Shown here: piece after piece, positions 18,981 through 28,955 of the stretch
Layout: the number at the start of each line of letters is the position of its first letter
Numbering within the stretch: position 1 is the stretch's first letter
Assembly (NCBI RefSeq): GCF_030687145.1
Contig: NZ_CP117460.1
Location: 3,038,001 to 3,102,000, forward strand
DNA: 64,000 nucleotides
Direction: 5' to 3'
Origin: Pseudomonas sp. FP1742
Lineage (GTDB): Bacteria; Pseudomonadota; Gammaproteobacteria; Pseudomonadales; Pseudomonadaceae
Notes under the pieces: generated by a model
The model's input: the letters and a program-made list of their open reading frames with translations, nothing else
Database searches by the model: none
Told to the model about the DNA's origin: nothing
Position numbers and translations under genes: made by a program

Positions 18981-19634
18981 TCAATGGCCTTCAGAGGCGT
19001 GGAACATGGTCTTGGCGTAGATCAGGCCCAGACCATAGGCACCACCGTTGGCGATGGAGGTTTTCACCGTCTCGTCGTACGTCTCGCTACGTGCCCAGTC
19101 GCGCTGCAGTTCAAGCAGGTATTGCAGCGATGTCATTGGGCGGGCACCGAGCTGGATCATGCGTTGCACGGCCATTTCATGGGCTTCGATGGAGACATCG
19201 CCACAGGCATCGGCGATGAAGTAAACCTCGAAGCCTTGGTCCAGGGCCGACAGTGCCGGGCCAACGATGCACACGGAGGTCCACAGACCGGCCAGGACGA
19301 TTTTCTGTTTGCCGATGGCGTTGACTTCAACGGCAATGCGCTCGTCTTCCCAGGTGTTCATGCTGGTACGGTCGATCACTTTGTGTTCCGGGAACACCGA
19401 TTTGATTTCGTCGAAGATCGGGCCGGAGAAGCTCTTCTCGGCGACGGTGGTGAGGATGGTCGACACCTTGAAGCCCCGGGCTGCCTTGGCCACCAGTGCG
19501 GCGTTATTGCGCAGGGTGACGGCATCGATCGACTTGGTCGCAAAGGACATTTGCGATTGGTGATCGATCATGATCAGGGTGTGGTCGGTCGGGTTCAGCA
19601 GGGTTTTGCCAGGTGCTGCTTTTGCGATGGCCAT
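18981..19634 (-). CDS. YcaC-like isochorismatase-family hydrolase
   Basis: A 217-residue cytoplasmic enzyme. TLIMIDHQSQMSF gives the conserved Asp (D24) and LAGLWTSVCIVGPAL the nucleophile Cys (C122) of the isochorismatase/nicotinamidase fold; a basic residue completes the triad. E. coli YcaC is about the same size. True substrates of this subgroup are unknown. It ends 46 bp upstream of the porin gene on the same strand and diverges from tctC, so it may share control with organic-acid uptake. Confidence 0.87.
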   Translation of the reverse strand: MAIAKAAPGKTLLNPTDHTLIMIDHQSQMSFATKSIDAVTLRNNAALVAKAARGFKVSTILTTVAEKSFSGPIFDEIKSVFPEHKVIDRTSMNTWEDERIAVEVNAIGKQKIVLAGLWTSVCIVGPALSALDQGFEVYFIADACGDVSIEAHEMAVQRMIQLGARPMTSLQYLLELQRDWARSETYDETVKTSIANGGAYGLGLIYAKTMFHASEGH

Positions 19635-19881
19635 GATGATGTCCTTGCAAGTGGATTGTGGATTGGTTCACAAGGCCCATGGTTGCGCAGATTTCGACGC
19701 AGATATTGAGTCGATGTGCTGTTTTTGATTCAAGGCGCATTAGCACAAAGGTGGTCGGCAGACCGTGTAAAGGCCGTCAATAAACACAACTATGACCTAC
19801 GCTTATTTGCAGACGCATGCTCACCGAGCAGGGACTATTCCCTGATCGACAACAACAAGAACGGTTATCCGGAGACGTCTC

Positions 19882-20847
19882 ATGTTTGCACTGGCCCGTC
19901 GATTCAGCAGCAACCTCGCCGCTTTCATTACCGCCGCCGCGCTCGCATCCCCTGTGTTTGCGCTGGACACCGTCAAGTTCATGGCCCCGGGCTCGGTCGG
20001 TGGTGGTTATGACCAGACCGCACGGGTGTTGGGTAAAGCCATGGTCGAGGCCAAAACGGCCAAAGCCGTCACCTTCGAGAACAAGGGGGGCGCCGGTGGC
20101 ACCCTCGGCTTGGCACAATTTGCCAACGGCACCAAGGGCGACCCGAATGCGCTGATCGTGGTCGGTGCGATCATGGTGGCGTCCATCGAGCAGAACAAAC
20201 CGCAAATCACCTTGAAGGACGTGACGCCGATCGCCCGGTTGTTTACCGAATACAACGTAATCGCCGTACGCGACGACTCTCCCTACAAAACCCTGGAAGA
20301 CTTGCTCAAAGACTTCAAGGCCAACCCATCCAACATCAAATGGGGCGGTGGCTCCAAGGGGTCGATCGACCACATCGGTATCGCCGAACTGGCGAGCAAA
20401 ATGGATGTGCCCGTCAACAAAGTGAATTACGTCGCCTTCGCCGGTGGCGGCGAAGTCGTCGCCGCGGTGCTGGGCGGCCATATCACGGTGATCACCGGGG
20501 GCTACGCCGAGCTGGCCAAATACGTGCAGTCCAAGCAGTTCCGCTTGCTCGCCATCGGCGCGCCCAACCGTGTTGACGGCATCGATGCACCGACCCTCAA
20601 AGAGTCTGGCTACGACGTGACGATCGGCAACTGGCGGGGTGTTTACGGCGCAGCGGGCCTCACGCCTGAACAGCGCAAAGAGCTGACGGAAGCGGTGTTG
20701 ACCGCCACCAAAAGCACCGTCTGGCAAGAAAACGTGAAAACCAATGCGTGGTCACCCAGCATTCTGACCGGAGATGATTTCGGCAAATTCGTCGACGAGG
20801 AGCACGGACGCCTGCGCGCGATGCTGGTCAAGGTCGGGCTGCTTTGA
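19882..20847 (+). CDS. tctC: Tripartite tricarboxylate transporter substrate-binding protein TctC
   Basis: A 321-residue periplasmic binding protein of the Bug/TctC family: signal peptide with AALASPVFA, then VKFMAPGSVGGGYDQTAR (the ligand-loop region) and ENKGGAGGTLGLAQ. It captures carboxylates for the TctAB membrane pair. It is the first gene of tctCBA and tctB starts 1 bp after its stop. The 247 bp upstream is a shared divergent region with the YcaC-like gene. Confidence 0.92.
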   Translation: MFALARRFSSNLAAFITAAALASPVFALDTVKFMAPGSVGGGYDQTARVLGKAMVEAKTAKAVTFENKGGAGGTLGLAQFANGTKGDPNALIVVGAIMVASIEQNKPQITLKDVTPIARLFTEYNVIAVRDDSPYKTLEDLLKDFKANPSNIKWGGGSKGSIDHIGIAELASKMDVPVNKVNYVAFAGGGEVVAAVLGGHITVITGGYAELAKYVQSKQFRLLAIGAPNRVDGIDAPTLKESGYDVTIGNWRGVYGAAGLTPEQRKELTEAVLTATKSTVWQENVKTNAWSPSILTGDDFGKFVDEEHGRLRAMLVKVGLL

Positions 20848-20848
20848 G

Positions 20849-21340
20849 ATGGCCGGGCGCTGGAGCGTAAAGCCTGCCCAACTGGCGATTGGCGTCAGTA
20901 TTGTCGTCATCAGTGCGGTATTGGCGGTCGGCGCCTCGCGGTTTCCCGCCGAGATGGGGTTCGTCATCATGCCGGCCTACGTCTACCCCTATGCCGTTGC
21001 GGCATTTCTGGGCGCCGTCGGCCTGCTGATGTGCTATCAGGCGCTTACCGGCGGTTTTCGCAACCTTGCCGATGATCATGAAACCTCCACGGCAGAGCCC
21101 GGCGGCAAGTCCGGGGCGACCTGGGTCACGGCAGGGCTGGTGGGTGTCGCGTTGCTCATCTCCTACATCGGTTTCGTATTGGCCGCTGCCTTGTTGTTTG
21201 TCTGTTCGGCCCGGGGCTTCGGCAGTCGCAGCCCGGTGCGGGACCTGGCCATCGGCATTGCCCTGACGCTACCGATCTACTGGCTTTTCACCGCCGGGCT
21301 AGGGGTTTCCCTTCCGCCCTTGATCAACGCCTGGATCTGA
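20849..21340 (+). CDS. tctB: Tripartite tricarboxylate transporter small membrane subunit TctB
   Basis: A 163-residue protein with four hydrophobic segments (for example LAIGVSIVVISAVLAVG and VAAFLGAVGLLMCY) and the closing GLGVSLPPL typical of TctB. It is the small membrane partner of TctA. The ATG at 20849 lies one base after the tctC stop. A frame opening at 20774 inside tctC would add unrelated residues and is not used. Confidence 0.9.
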   Translation: MAGRWSVKPAQLAIGVSIVVISAVLAVGASRFPAEMGFVIMPAYVYPYAVAAFLGAVGLLMCYQALTGGFRNLADDHETSTAEPGGKSGATWVTAGLVGVALLISYIGFVLAAALLFVCSARGFGSRSPVRDLAIGIALTLPIYWLFTAGLGVSLPPLINAWI

Positions 21341-21364
21341 TCCAGGCCGCAGGAGGTCGACAAG

Positions 21365-22873
21365 GTGGATATTCTCTCGAATCTGGCCGTCGGCTTCGCT
21401 GGCGCGCTGACGCCGATCAATCTGATGTGGGGTTTTATCGGCTGCCTGCTGGGTACCGCGATTGGTGTTTTGCCGGGAATCGGCCCGGCGCTGACCGTTG
21501 CCTTGCTGCTGCCGATTACCGCCAAGGTCGATCCGACCGGGGCGCTGATCATGTTCGCCGGCATCTATTACGGTGCTCAGTTCGGCGGCTCCACCACCTC
21601 GATCCTGCTCAACACCCCAGGGGAATCGTCCTCGATGGTCACGGCCCTGGAAGGCAACCTCATGGCCCGCAACGGTCGGGCAGGCCCGGCACTGGCGACG
21701 GCCGCCATCGGTTCATTCGTGGCCGGCACCATTGCGACTATCTTGCTGACGTTGTTAGCGCCCCTCGTGGCCACGCTGGCGCTGAAATTCGGGCCGGCGG
21801 AGTATTTCGCGATTCTGGTGCTGGCCTTCACCACCGTGTCGGCAGTGCTCGGCGCGTCGATGCTGCGCGGCTTTGCTTCATTGGGCATCGGGCTGACCAT
21901 CGGATTGATCGGCCTCGACTCGACGTCAGGCATTGCCCGCTACACCTTGGGAGTTCCCGAACTGGTCGATGGCATCGAAGTGGTGCTGGTCGCGGTGGGG
22001 TTGTTTGCCGTCGGTGAGGCCTTGTACGGCGTGCTTTACCAAAAGGAAGAAACGGCCGGCCGACACCGCCTGACCTCGTTGTGGATGACTCGCGCCGACT
22101 GGAAACGCTCGGTCCCGGCGTGGCTACGGGGCACCTTGATCGGTTTTCCCTTCGGATCGATTCCGGCCGGTGGCGCGGAAATCCCGACGTTCCTGTCCTA
22201 TTCCACTGAACGCAAACTCAGCAAGTACCCGAAAGAATTCGCCGCCAGCAAGGGCGTAGGCGCCATCGAAGGCGTCGCAGGTCCCGAGGCGGCGAACAAC
22301 GCGAGCGCCACCGGCTCACTGGTGCCGCTGCTGACCCTGGGCATACCGACCTCCGCCACGGCGGCGATTCTGTTGGCGGCGTTCCAGAACTACAACCTGC
22401 AACCGGGGCCGCTGCTGTTCCAGACCTCGGGCGAGTTGGTCTGGACCCTCGTGGCCTCCTTGTACATCGGCAACGTCATCCTGCTGGTGCTGAACCTGCC
22501 GCTGGTGGGGCTGTGGGTCAAACTCTTGCAAATCCCTCGGCCGTACCTGAACGCCGGGATCCTGGTGTTCGCCACCATCGGCGTGTACGGCATGCGCCAC
22601 TCATCCTTCGACTTGTTCCTGATGCTGGGCATCGGCTGGGCGGGGGTGTTGATGCGGCGTTTCGATTTTCCCGTCGCCCCGGTGATCGTCGGCATGCTGC
22701 TGGGGCCGATGGCGGAAAAACAGCTGCGCAACGCCTTGTCCATCAGCCAGGGCGATTGGATGATATTCGTGACGCAACCGATTGCGGCGTCGGTGCTGGC
22801 GTTGACGTTGTTGGTGTTGCTGGTGCCGTATCTGCTGCATAAGCGTGGGATCAAGTTGCATGAGGATGATTGA
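21365..22873 (+). CDS. tctA: Tripartite tricarboxylate transporter large permease TctA
   Basis: A 502-residue membrane protein with about 12 helices. [23 protein letters not shown] and [20 protein letters not shown] are the family's ligand- and ion-binding signatures, and [19 protein letters not shown] is the repeat-related second motif. The start is GTG with AGGAGG about 9 bases upstream. It is the last gene of the tct operon; no two-component genes (tctDE) follow. Confidence 0.93.
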   Translation: MDILSNLAVGFAGALTPINLMWGFIGCLLGTAIGVLPGIGPALTVALLLPITAKVDPTGALIMFAGIYYGAQFGGSTTSILLNTPGESSSMVTALEGNLMARNGRAGPALATAAIGSFVAGTIATILLTLLAPLVATLALKFGPAEYFAILVLAFTTVSAVLGASMLRGFASLGIGLTIGLIGLDSTSGIARYTLGVPELVDGIEVVLVAVGLFAVGEALYGVLYQKEETAGRHRLTSLWMTRADWKRSVPAWLRGTLIGFPFGSIPAGGAEIPTFLSYSTERKLSKYPKEFAASKGVGAIEGVAGPEAANNASATGSLVPLLTLGIPTSATAAILLAAFQNYNLQPGPLLFQTSGELVWTLVASLYIGNVILLVLNLPLVGLWVKLLQIPRPYLNAGILVFATIGVYGMRHSSFDLFLMLGIGWAGVLMRRFDFPVAPVIVGMLLGPMAEKQLRNALSISQGDWMIFVTQPIAASVLALTLLVLLVPYLLHKRGIKLHEDD

Positions 22874-22902
22874 CGGCTGATTACCTGGCTCCCAGCGCGA
22901 TC

Positions 22903-22982
22903 TGTAGCAGCTGCCGAAGGCTGCGTTCGGCTGCGAAGCAGTCGTGTATCCGACTGACGCGGTCTGCCTGACATACCGCATT
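22903..22982. repeat. Single REP arm, GTAGCAGCTG family
   Basis: One arm (TGTAGCAGCTGCCGAAGGCT, then GCGTTCGGCTGC) with the trailing spacer found in the doublet at 5655, but no opposing arm. It lies 29 bp after tctA, where it may stabilise the transcript's 3' end. Confidence 0.7.
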
Positions 22983-23155
22983 CGCTCCCGGGCAAAGCGT
23001 AGGAACGTGGCGCACAAATTTTCCGGAAATTTCTGACAGAGTCTCTCGTTGCTACGCTCCAGTACGCCCCTTATAGTTCCGGCTCGCGGCAAAATTCGCG
23101 ACGATCTTGGCCGGTCGATAACCCAGGAGAACTCAATTAATCAGGAGCTACCTCA

Positions 23156-23458
23156 ATGTCCGACCAAGTCATGCCGCGTTACCTCCCCATCGACACCTAC
23201 GACGCCGAATCCCCGGTGCTCTTCATCAATACCCATAAAGAACTCAGCGACCTGGCCGCCTGCGCCATGCATCGCTTCACCGTGGTTCGCGATCTGATGG
23301 ACACCTTGTCCAGTCTCAACCTCAAAGGTATTTCCGACTGCGACCTGACCCGCGTCACCCGGGCGGTGCATCTGCTGACGCGTGAAGGCTGTGCCGTGCT
23401 GGATGTGATCCAGGCTCGGGCGTTGCAGCGGGAGGAGGGGTTCAAGGCTGCTGTTTAG
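23156..23458 (+). CDS. Small uncharacterised protein
   Basis: A 100-residue soluble protein with no signal peptide or membrane segment. I do not recognise a named family. The body looks largely helical (ELSDLAACAMHRFTVVRDLMDTLSS, then REGCAVLDVIQARALQREEG, with two cysteines). An AGGAGCTACC stretch before the ATG is a fair ribosome site. It is flanked by REP sequences on both sides and has no operon partner. Confidence 0.6.
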   Translation: MSDQVMPRYLPIDTYDAESPVLFINTHKELSDLAACAMHRFTVVRDLMDTLSSLNLKGISDCDLTRVTRAVHLLTREGCAVLDVIQARALQREEGFKAAV

Positions 23459-23475
23459 TGGTAGCGACGGACGCC

Positions 23476-23569
23476 ATCGCGAGCAGGCTCGCTCCCACAT
23501 GTGATCGCTGGCGTGCACAAATACTGTGCTCACAGAAAATCCAGTGTGGGAGCGGGCTTGCTCGCGAAG
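23476..23569. repeat. REP doublet in reversed arm order, TGTGGGAGCGGGC family
   Basis: TCGCGAGCAGGCTCGCTCCC on the left and TGTGGGAGCGGGCTTGCTCG on the right. The arms are in the opposite order to the doublets at 6816 and 8311, so this may be two independent insertions or an inverted pair. It lies between two convergent genes. Confidence 0.75.
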
Positions 23570-23615
23570 AGACCGGCACATCCAGCATTGCAACTGCCTG
23601 ACACCCCTCGCCAGG

Positions 23616-24047
23616 TCAGAGCCGGAACGCTTGTCGTCCTACCAGTAACCATTTTCCTTGCTGCTTTTGCCAGATCTGAAAGTTCTCGATTTCCGTGGGA
23701 ACAATCTCGGTGCCCTTGATGGCTTGCGCCGAAAAATGATGGCGGACCAACGCCACATCACCCGAAACGGTGATTTTCTGATTCTGCATCTCCAGCGTCT
23801 TGAAAGCGCTTTTTCCGGTTTCGATGTCGGCGATGAATTCTTTCTTGTCCTGGATTTTCCCGCTGGAATGCCCGTAGGTTAGGTTTTCAGCGGTGAGCGC
23901 ATTCAGTTGTGGGACGTTTTTGGTCAGCATCGCTTGAGTCAGATGGTCTACCGCAGCGGCAACATCCTTCTCGCTCGATGCGGGGGAGGCCGCCACGTAG
24001 CCACTGAACAGGCATAAAAAACCGATAATCAGTTTCATTTTTTTCAT
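23616..24047 (-). CDS. Exported NTF2-like (SnoaL/DUF4440) protein
   Basis: A 143-residue precursor with a Sec signal peptide (MKKMKLIIGFLCLFSGYVAA). The mature part has the NTF2-like layout: VDHLTQAMLTKNVPQLNALT helix, LTYGHSSGKIQDKKEFI, then the strands VALVRHHFSAQ and ENFQIWQKQQGKWLLVGRQA. Such proteins bind small ligands or act as enzymes of unknown substrate. It stands alone. Confidence 0.78.
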   Translation of the reverse strand: MKKMKLIIGFLCLFSGYVAASPASSEKDVAAAVDHLTQAMLTKNVPQLNALTAENLTYGHSSGKIQDKKEFIADIETGKSAFKTLEMQNQKITVSGDVALVRHHFSAQAIKGTEIVPTEIENFQIWQKQQGKWLLVGRQAFRL

Positions 24048-24163
24048 GGGTAATTCCTTGTTGTTATAGATGCGAGGATGACAGATGAATTACGCCAACT
24101 CATCTGTCATCGTACAACATATCAGGTTTTTACCAAGTGATGCAGATATGGCATTAGCGAGTG

Positions 24164-25003
24164 CTAGGCCAGCCGTCCCTCATGAAACAGACGCGCGCCA
24201 ATACGCTGAATTTCAGCTTCGCCCTGCGCCAGTGCCGCTCGGCTGGTGTGTACTGAATAACGACCCATCACCAAATCATGTGGGTGCTTCACCGCCGAGC
24301 CCAGCACGAAAGACGTGTCGCCGTGCGCCACGAAATCGATGGGTTGGTCTGACTCCTCGAACACCGCCAACTCGCCAGTATTGACCGGGCCACCAACGTC
24401 CAGCCGACCGGCATTGACCGCCAGCCACGCCACGTTGTGGCCGGTGGGAGGTGTGTAGCGCCAGCGTTCTCCGTCTTTCAAGCGCACGACGAGGTAGTTC
24501 ATGTCCGAAGGTGCCGCAATCGCACTTTGCGCTGCGCCATAGCGTCCGAGCAGCACACGTGCCGGGCCTGCTTGCGGGATCTGCGAGGGCGCCAGGTAGA
24601 GGCTTTCCGCCGGTGTGTTTTCGTGCGAAGCGGGCAGGGCGACCCAGAGCTGGAAGCCCGATATTGAGCTGTCGCCGACTGGTTTAGCGTCGTGCCACAC
24701 GCCATTACCGGCGCGCATCCACTCCACACCTTCGGTGGGCAGCACGCCCGTCTTGCCCGTGGTGTCTTCGTACTCCACGCTGCCCTCAATCATGTAGGTC
24801 AGTGTTGCGATCCCTGAATGCGGGTGCATGCCGAAACCTTTCTGCCCGCCTTGGGGCTTGAAGCCGAAGAGATCAAGAAACACAAAAGGCTTCAACAACT
24901 GGCCCAGGTCGCCAGGGCTCATGAGTCGTGTGATCGGCCCGTGAGAGCTGCCGGATGTGCGGTGAACGATGGCGCGCGTTAGTGTTGCGATGATGCTGTT
25001 CAT
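24164..25003 (-). CDS. Pirin-family bicupin protein
   Basis: A 279-residue protein with the pirin N-terminal cupin: FGMHPHSGIATLTYMIEGSVEYED carries the metal-binding His residues and EGVEWMRAGNGVWHDAKP the next ligand block. Bacterial pirins bind iron; some show quercetin dioxygenase activity and others bind enzymes. It lies 40 bp downstream of a DoxX-family gene on the same strand and opposite a LysR gene, so the three form a likely stress or quinone-response group. Confidence 0.88.
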   Translation of the reverse strand: MNSIIATLTRAIVHRTSGSSHGPITRLMSPGDLGQLLKPFVFLDLFGFKPQGGQKGFGMHPHSGIATLTYMIEGSVEYEDTTGKTGVLPTEGVEWMRAGNGVWHDAKPVGDSSISGFQLWVALPASHENTPAESLYLAPSQIPQAGPARVLLGRYGAAQSAIAAPSDMNYLVVRLKDGERWRYTPPTGHNVAWLAVNAGRLDVGGPVNTGELAVFEESDQPIDFVAHGDTSFVLGSAVKHPHDLVMGRYSVHTSRAALAQGEAEIQRIGARLFHEGRLA

Positions 25004-25043
25004 AGGTTTTCCTCAAGTCTTGAGCCGATCGCCTTGGGATGGA

Positions 25044-25427
25044 TCAGCGCGCTGCACCGAGCAAGGCCGCGGGCTTCTGCCGCCAGGCCACGAAGGCAGA
25101 CATCGCCAGCAGCACCAGGGCAGGGGCGGGATTGCCGCCAATCACGAACAGATGCGTGACCACTGCGCCGGTCATGGTCGCCGTCAGCAGCAGCCCGGCG
25201 AAAAAGCTCGTGACCGGGATGAGCAGCAACACAGCGCCAGCCACTTCAATGGCACCGGTGAGGTAGCGGAACCATTGCCCAAGGCCGACGGCATCGAACA
25301 CCTGAACCATCTGCGGAGCGCTGGCCAGCTTGGCGATGCCGGCCGCAGCGAACGCCAAGGCCAGAAAGATGCGAACACCCCAAAGGATGCGGTTTTGAAT
25401 AGGGGAGAGGGATGAAGTTTGAGTCAT
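25044..25427 (-). CDS. DoxX-family membrane protein
   Basis: A 127-residue integral membrane protein with four helices (LWGVRIFLALAFAAAGIAKL at the start; GAVLLLIPVTSFFAGLLLTATM in the middle). The AAAGIAKL turn and sequence length fit the DoxX/DoxD-like family. The pirin gene follows on the same strand, and a LysR gene starts 141 bp away in the opposite direction and probably controls both. Confidence 0.85.
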   Translation of the reverse strand: MTQTSSLSPIQNRILWGVRIFLALAFAAAGIAKLASAPQMVQVFDAVGLGQWFRYLTGAIEVAGAVLLLIPVTSFFAGLLLTATMTGAVVTHLFVIGGNPAPALVLLAMSAFVAWRQKPAALLGAAR

Positions 25428-25568
25428 GGGAAACGATGTCCTTGCCTGTGGTTTACGCAGTTAGAGGGCTAACTGCCGCGATGCAAGAAGGATAAGCGTG
25501 CCCGGATTGATTGATTAGATGGCACAATTGGATTGCGCCCGTCCATTTTTTGCTGGAATTATCGCTTT

Positions 25569-26480
25569 ATGCTCGACTTGAATGACATTGCCTTGTTTGT
25601 CCAAGTGGTCCGCAGCGGCAGCTTTGCCGAAGCGGCGCGGCGACTGGGCATGCCGCCCAACACCGTCAGCCGGCGTGTCCAGCAGCTCGAGGCACAACTC
25701 GACACACGACTGCTGCAACGCTCCACGCGCAAGTTGACGCTGACCCATGCCGGGCAGGCTTTTCACGAGCGCTGCGTGGGCGCCGTGGACGGGCTGATCG
25801 AGGCGGGGCACGAGTTGATGACGGGCAGCCAGGAACCCAGCGGCCTGGTGCGCATTGCCGCGACGGCGGATTTCTTCGACTTCTTCCCAATGGAATGGGT
25901 GGCTGACTTTCTTGCCGCGCATCCGCGGGTGCGGCTTGATTTCGTACTCAGTGATGCCCGCGCCGACTTGATTGCCGAGCGTATCGACATCGCGTTTCGC
26001 GGCGGTCCGCTGCAAGACTCAGGTTACGTCGGGCGCCAGCTCTTCAGTGCAGGCAGCGAGGGCTTGGTGGCGAGTCCGGCTTACATCGCTGCTCGCGGTA
26101 TGCCCGGTACGCTGCAGGATCTGGTGAACCATGACTGCGTGAGTTTCGCCCATCCCAGCGGCTTCACCACCTGGCATCTGACCGGACCAGAGGGCGTGGA
26201 GGAAGAGGTGCAAATCGCCAGCCGTTTTTCCGGTAACACGGCCCAGGCACTGCGCAAGGCTACGGTGGCCGGCCTGGGCATTGCACTGCTGCCGCCGACG
26301 CTCGCCATGCTCGATCTTCAGGCGGGCCGACTTGTACGTGTGTTGCCACACTTCCAGCGCGCGGGCTTTGGTCTGCACGTGCTTTACCCGAGCCGGCAGC
26401 ATCTGCCGTTGGCGGTATCGGCCTTCATTGAACTGGTGATGGAGAAACTGAGGGTGGAGGCATTCCCGGCACAGGGCTGA
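25569..26480 (+). CDS. LysR-family transcriptional regulator
   Basis: A 303-residue regulator. The winged helix-turn-helix is DIALFVQVVRSGSFAEAARRLGMPPNTVSRRVQQLE; the C-terminal effector domain begins LVRIAATADF. I choose the ATG at 25569 because the family match starts at MLDLNDIALF; a frame from 25533 adds 12 unmatched residues. It is divergent from the DoxX-pirin pair, the usual position of a LysR gene relative to its target. Confidence 0.9.
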   Translation: MLDLNDIALFVQVVRSGSFAEAARRLGMPPNTVSRRVQQLEAQLDTRLLQRSTRKLTLTHAGQAFHERCVGAVDGLIEAGHELMTGSQEPSGLVRIAATADFFDFFPMEWVADFLAAHPRVRLDFVLSDARADLIAERIDIAFRGGPLQDSGYVGRQLFSAGSEGLVASPAYIAARGMPGTLQDLVNHDCVSFAHPSGFTTWHLTGPEGVEEEVQIASRFSGNTAQALRKATVAGLGIALLPPTLAMLDLQAGRLVRVLPHFQRAGFGLHVLYPSRQHLPLAVSAFIELVMEKLRVEAFPAQG

Positions 26481-26568
26481 CCTATCCATATGCATCAGCA
26501 GTGATGGCTAAAAGCCTTCTATAATGCGCAGCCTTTGACGCCAGTGTACTCAACAGCCCGGTACTTCC

Positions 26569-28071
26569 TTGAAACGCGATCTTCGACTTGCCACTTTTCT
26601 GATCTTTCTGGTGTGTGTCTCCGTGGTGCTGCTGACGGCCTGGCAGACATGGACGGCCCGACAGAACACGTTGAGCGACATCAATACCGACACATTGAAC
26701 CTGACTCAGGCGCTCAACACTTACACCGAGGGCACCTTCAAGCAAAGTGAAGTGCTGTTGCTGGGTCTGACAGAAAGGATCGAGAAAGACGGCACCGGCC
26801 CGGAGCAACTTGAACGGCTGAGCAGGTTGGTTGCCCAGCAGATGGATGCGCTCCCGCAATTAAATAATGTGGTGCTATATGACGCCCAAGGGGACTGGCT
26901 ATTTTCGACCAACATGCTGATCTCATCCAATAGCAACAACGCAGATCGGGCGTTCTTCAAGCATCACCGAGACGTCGCGGATCGCGGTATCTATATCGGC
27001 CCGGCGATTCTCAGCCGTGTCACTTGCACCTGGGTGATTTCCGTCAGCCGACGCATCGATCACCCTGATGGAAGTTTTGCCGGGGTGATCGCTGCGACCA
27101 TCAGCCTTGAACATTTCCTCAAACTTTATCGAAGCATCCACGTGGGGCAATTCGGCGCGATCAGCCTGACCTCATCCGAAGGGCGCCTGCTGGTGAGGTA
27201 TCCCTTTCAAGTGGAAGACATCGGCCGTGACCTGTCTCACGCCCCCATATTCTCCGAATACTTGCGCAACACCTCATCAGGCACCGTGGACTTTGCGTCA
27301 AAAGTAGATGGCATCCATCGCCTCTACGCGTTCAAGAGAAACGATCAATATCCTGTCGTCACGACGGTCGCGGTGGGGCAGGCCGAGGCAATGCAAGCGT
27401 GGCTCAGTCAGACAAAGCAATCTGTCGCTGTGGTGCTGCTGTTGTTGGGGCTCCTGGTCGCACTGGGGCGCCGGCTGATTTCCCACATCAGCCGGCGTAT
27501 TCGGGCGGAGGAAAAATTGCTCGCCACCCAAACCGCACTGATCGAGCTTAACCAGACGCTGGAAGTTCTCGCCAGCGAGGACAAACTCACCGGCCTCGCC
27601 AACCGCCGGCATTTCGATCAGTTTCTGGATGTCGAATTCAAACGTGCCAAGCGACTTGCAAGCCCGTTGTCACTGATCCTGATCGATGTGGACTTTTTCA
27701 AACGCTACAACGATCACTACGGCCATCTCGCTGGAGACGAATGTCTGCGGATCATCGGTCAGGCGATCAAGCACTGTGTACGTCGCCCGGGTGACATGGC
27801 GGCTCGTTATGGCGGGGAAGAAATCGCCGTGGTGATGCCCAATACGGACGAATCAGGAGCGCGCAAGGTTGCCGAGGCGATCCTGTCGGGTATTGCGGCC
27901 GAACAACTTGCGCATTTGTCGAGCCCGTTAGGTATCGTGACCGTCAGCCTGGGGGTGGCCACTTATGTCGCCGACGGCAGCGACCCTGATGAAAAGGCAC
28001 TGATCGGTCGTGCAGACCGCGCACTTTATGCGGCAAAGTCGCAGGGGAGAAATCAGCTGAGTGTCGCGTGA
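26569..28071 (+). CDS. Membrane diguanylate cyclase with double-Cache sensor
   Basis: A 500-residue protein: TM helix (LATFLIFLVCVSVVLLTAW), a periplasmic dCache-like region to about residue 280, a second TM helix (SVAVVLLLLGLLVALG), then a GGDEF domain. The active-site motif is GGEEI rather than GGEEF; the inhibitory RxxD site (RPGD) lies five residues before it. LANRRHFDQFL and DVDFFKRYNDHYGH are standard. It should make cyclic di-GMP in response to an external ligand. The start is TTG at 26569 without a clear ribosome site; no ATG in frame fits (one at 26524 hits a stop). Confidence 0.88.
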   Translation: MKRDLRLATFLIFLVCVSVVLLTAWQTWTARQNTLSDINTDTLNLTQALNTYTEGTFKQSEVLLLGLTERIEKDGTGPEQLERLSRLVAQQMDALPQLNNVVLYDAQGDWLFSTNMLISSNSNNADRAFFKHHRDVADRGIYIGPAILSRVTCTWVISVSRRIDHPDGSFAGVIAATISLEHFLKLYRSIHVGQFGAISLTSSEGRLLVRYPFQVEDIGRDLSHAPIFSEYLRNTSSGTVDFASKVDGIHRLYAFKRNDQYPVVTTVAVGQAEAMQAWLSQTKQSVAVVLLLLGLLVALGRRLISHISRRIRAEEKLLATQTALIELNQTLEVLASEDKLTGLANRRHFDQFLDVEFKRAKRLASPLSLILIDVDFFKRYNDHYGHLAGDECLRIIGQAIKHCVRRPGDMAARYGGEEIAVVMPNTDESGARKVAEAILSGIAAEQLAHLSSPLGIVTVSLGVATYVADGSDPDEKALIGRADRALYAAKSQGRNQLSVA

Positions 28072-28224
28072 TCAAGGAGGCACTTGGAGTAAAGAGCGAA
28101 TCATCGGCACGCGGCGCAACTATCGGTTCAAGTAATAGTGACAATCAAGAAACGCAAGTTCTGTCTGGTCGGCTAAAGGCGGAAAATCGCCTCCATCGAA
28201 TACGCAGCTCAAGGAATTTGCGCG

Positions 28225-28869
28225 ATGAAGACATTGACCCGACTGGCCGTTGTCGCCCTGTTGATGGGCGGGATTGCAACTGCTGCAACAGCCCGTGCAG
28301 ACGACGCCCAGTCGTGCCATTTTCTGCCCATCGCCGGCAGCAGCACCGGGTTGCAGTATTCGCAAACCGTCGGTGTGCTCTACAGCGAAAACACCCTGGA
28401 CAACCTGCAATACCTTGAGCGTTACCACGATGTGGCGGTGAACGGCGCGCGTGATGCGCTGGATGCGCGGATTCGTGACGCGTTCGTCAACAGCTCCGAC
28501 CCGGAACTGGCGATCGACTGGCTGATGAGCTCGTTGCAGCAGCGGTTCCTGTCGGTGACCGTCTACGACAGTCTCGATGCGCTGGTGCAGGCCCATCCGG
28601 ATGTGGTGGTGATGCTCGATACCCATAACCGTCTGCTGACCCAACACAACAGTCAGGTCGAGGCGCGTTTCGCCGCGCGGTTCTACGACGCCAACCTGCA
28701 ATACATCGGCAAGGCCGAAGGCGCGGTCGAGAAACAGATGCCTTCGGTCTGGGTACACAGTAAAGCCGCGGCTGAGATTGCCGCCCAGATCGACCAGCAA
28801 CGGGACCTGCAACTCAGCGCCTTGAAGCAGTTCGATGACTCGCTCAAGGCCCTGGTGACCGCTGGCTAA
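28225..28869 (+). CDS. Exported protein of unknown function
   Basis: A 214-residue precursor with a Sec signal peptide (TRLAVVALLMGGIATAATARA). The mature part is mostly helical, with two cysteines absent apart from one in QSCHFLPIAG. I do not recognise a family. The next gene downstream encodes a small lipoprotein 86 bp away on the same strand, followed by a terminator, so the two are probably co-transcribed and act in the envelope. Confidence 0.6.
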   Translation: MKTLTRLAVVALLMGGIATAATARADDAQSCHFLPIAGSSTGLQYSQTVGVLYSENTLDNLQYLERYHDVAVNGARDALDARIRDAFVNSSDPELAIDWLMSSLQQRFLSVTVYDSLDALVQAHPDVVVMLDTHNRLLTQHNSQVEARFAARFYDANLQYIGKAEGAVEKQMPSVWVHSKAAAEIAAQIDQQRDLQLSALKQFDDSLKALVTAG

Positions 28870-28955
28870 ACACCCAAACCATTATCGCAACGACAGCGGC
28901 CGTGACGCCGCACCGTTGCTCAACGAAACAGACTTTTTATTTCAGGACTTCGCCG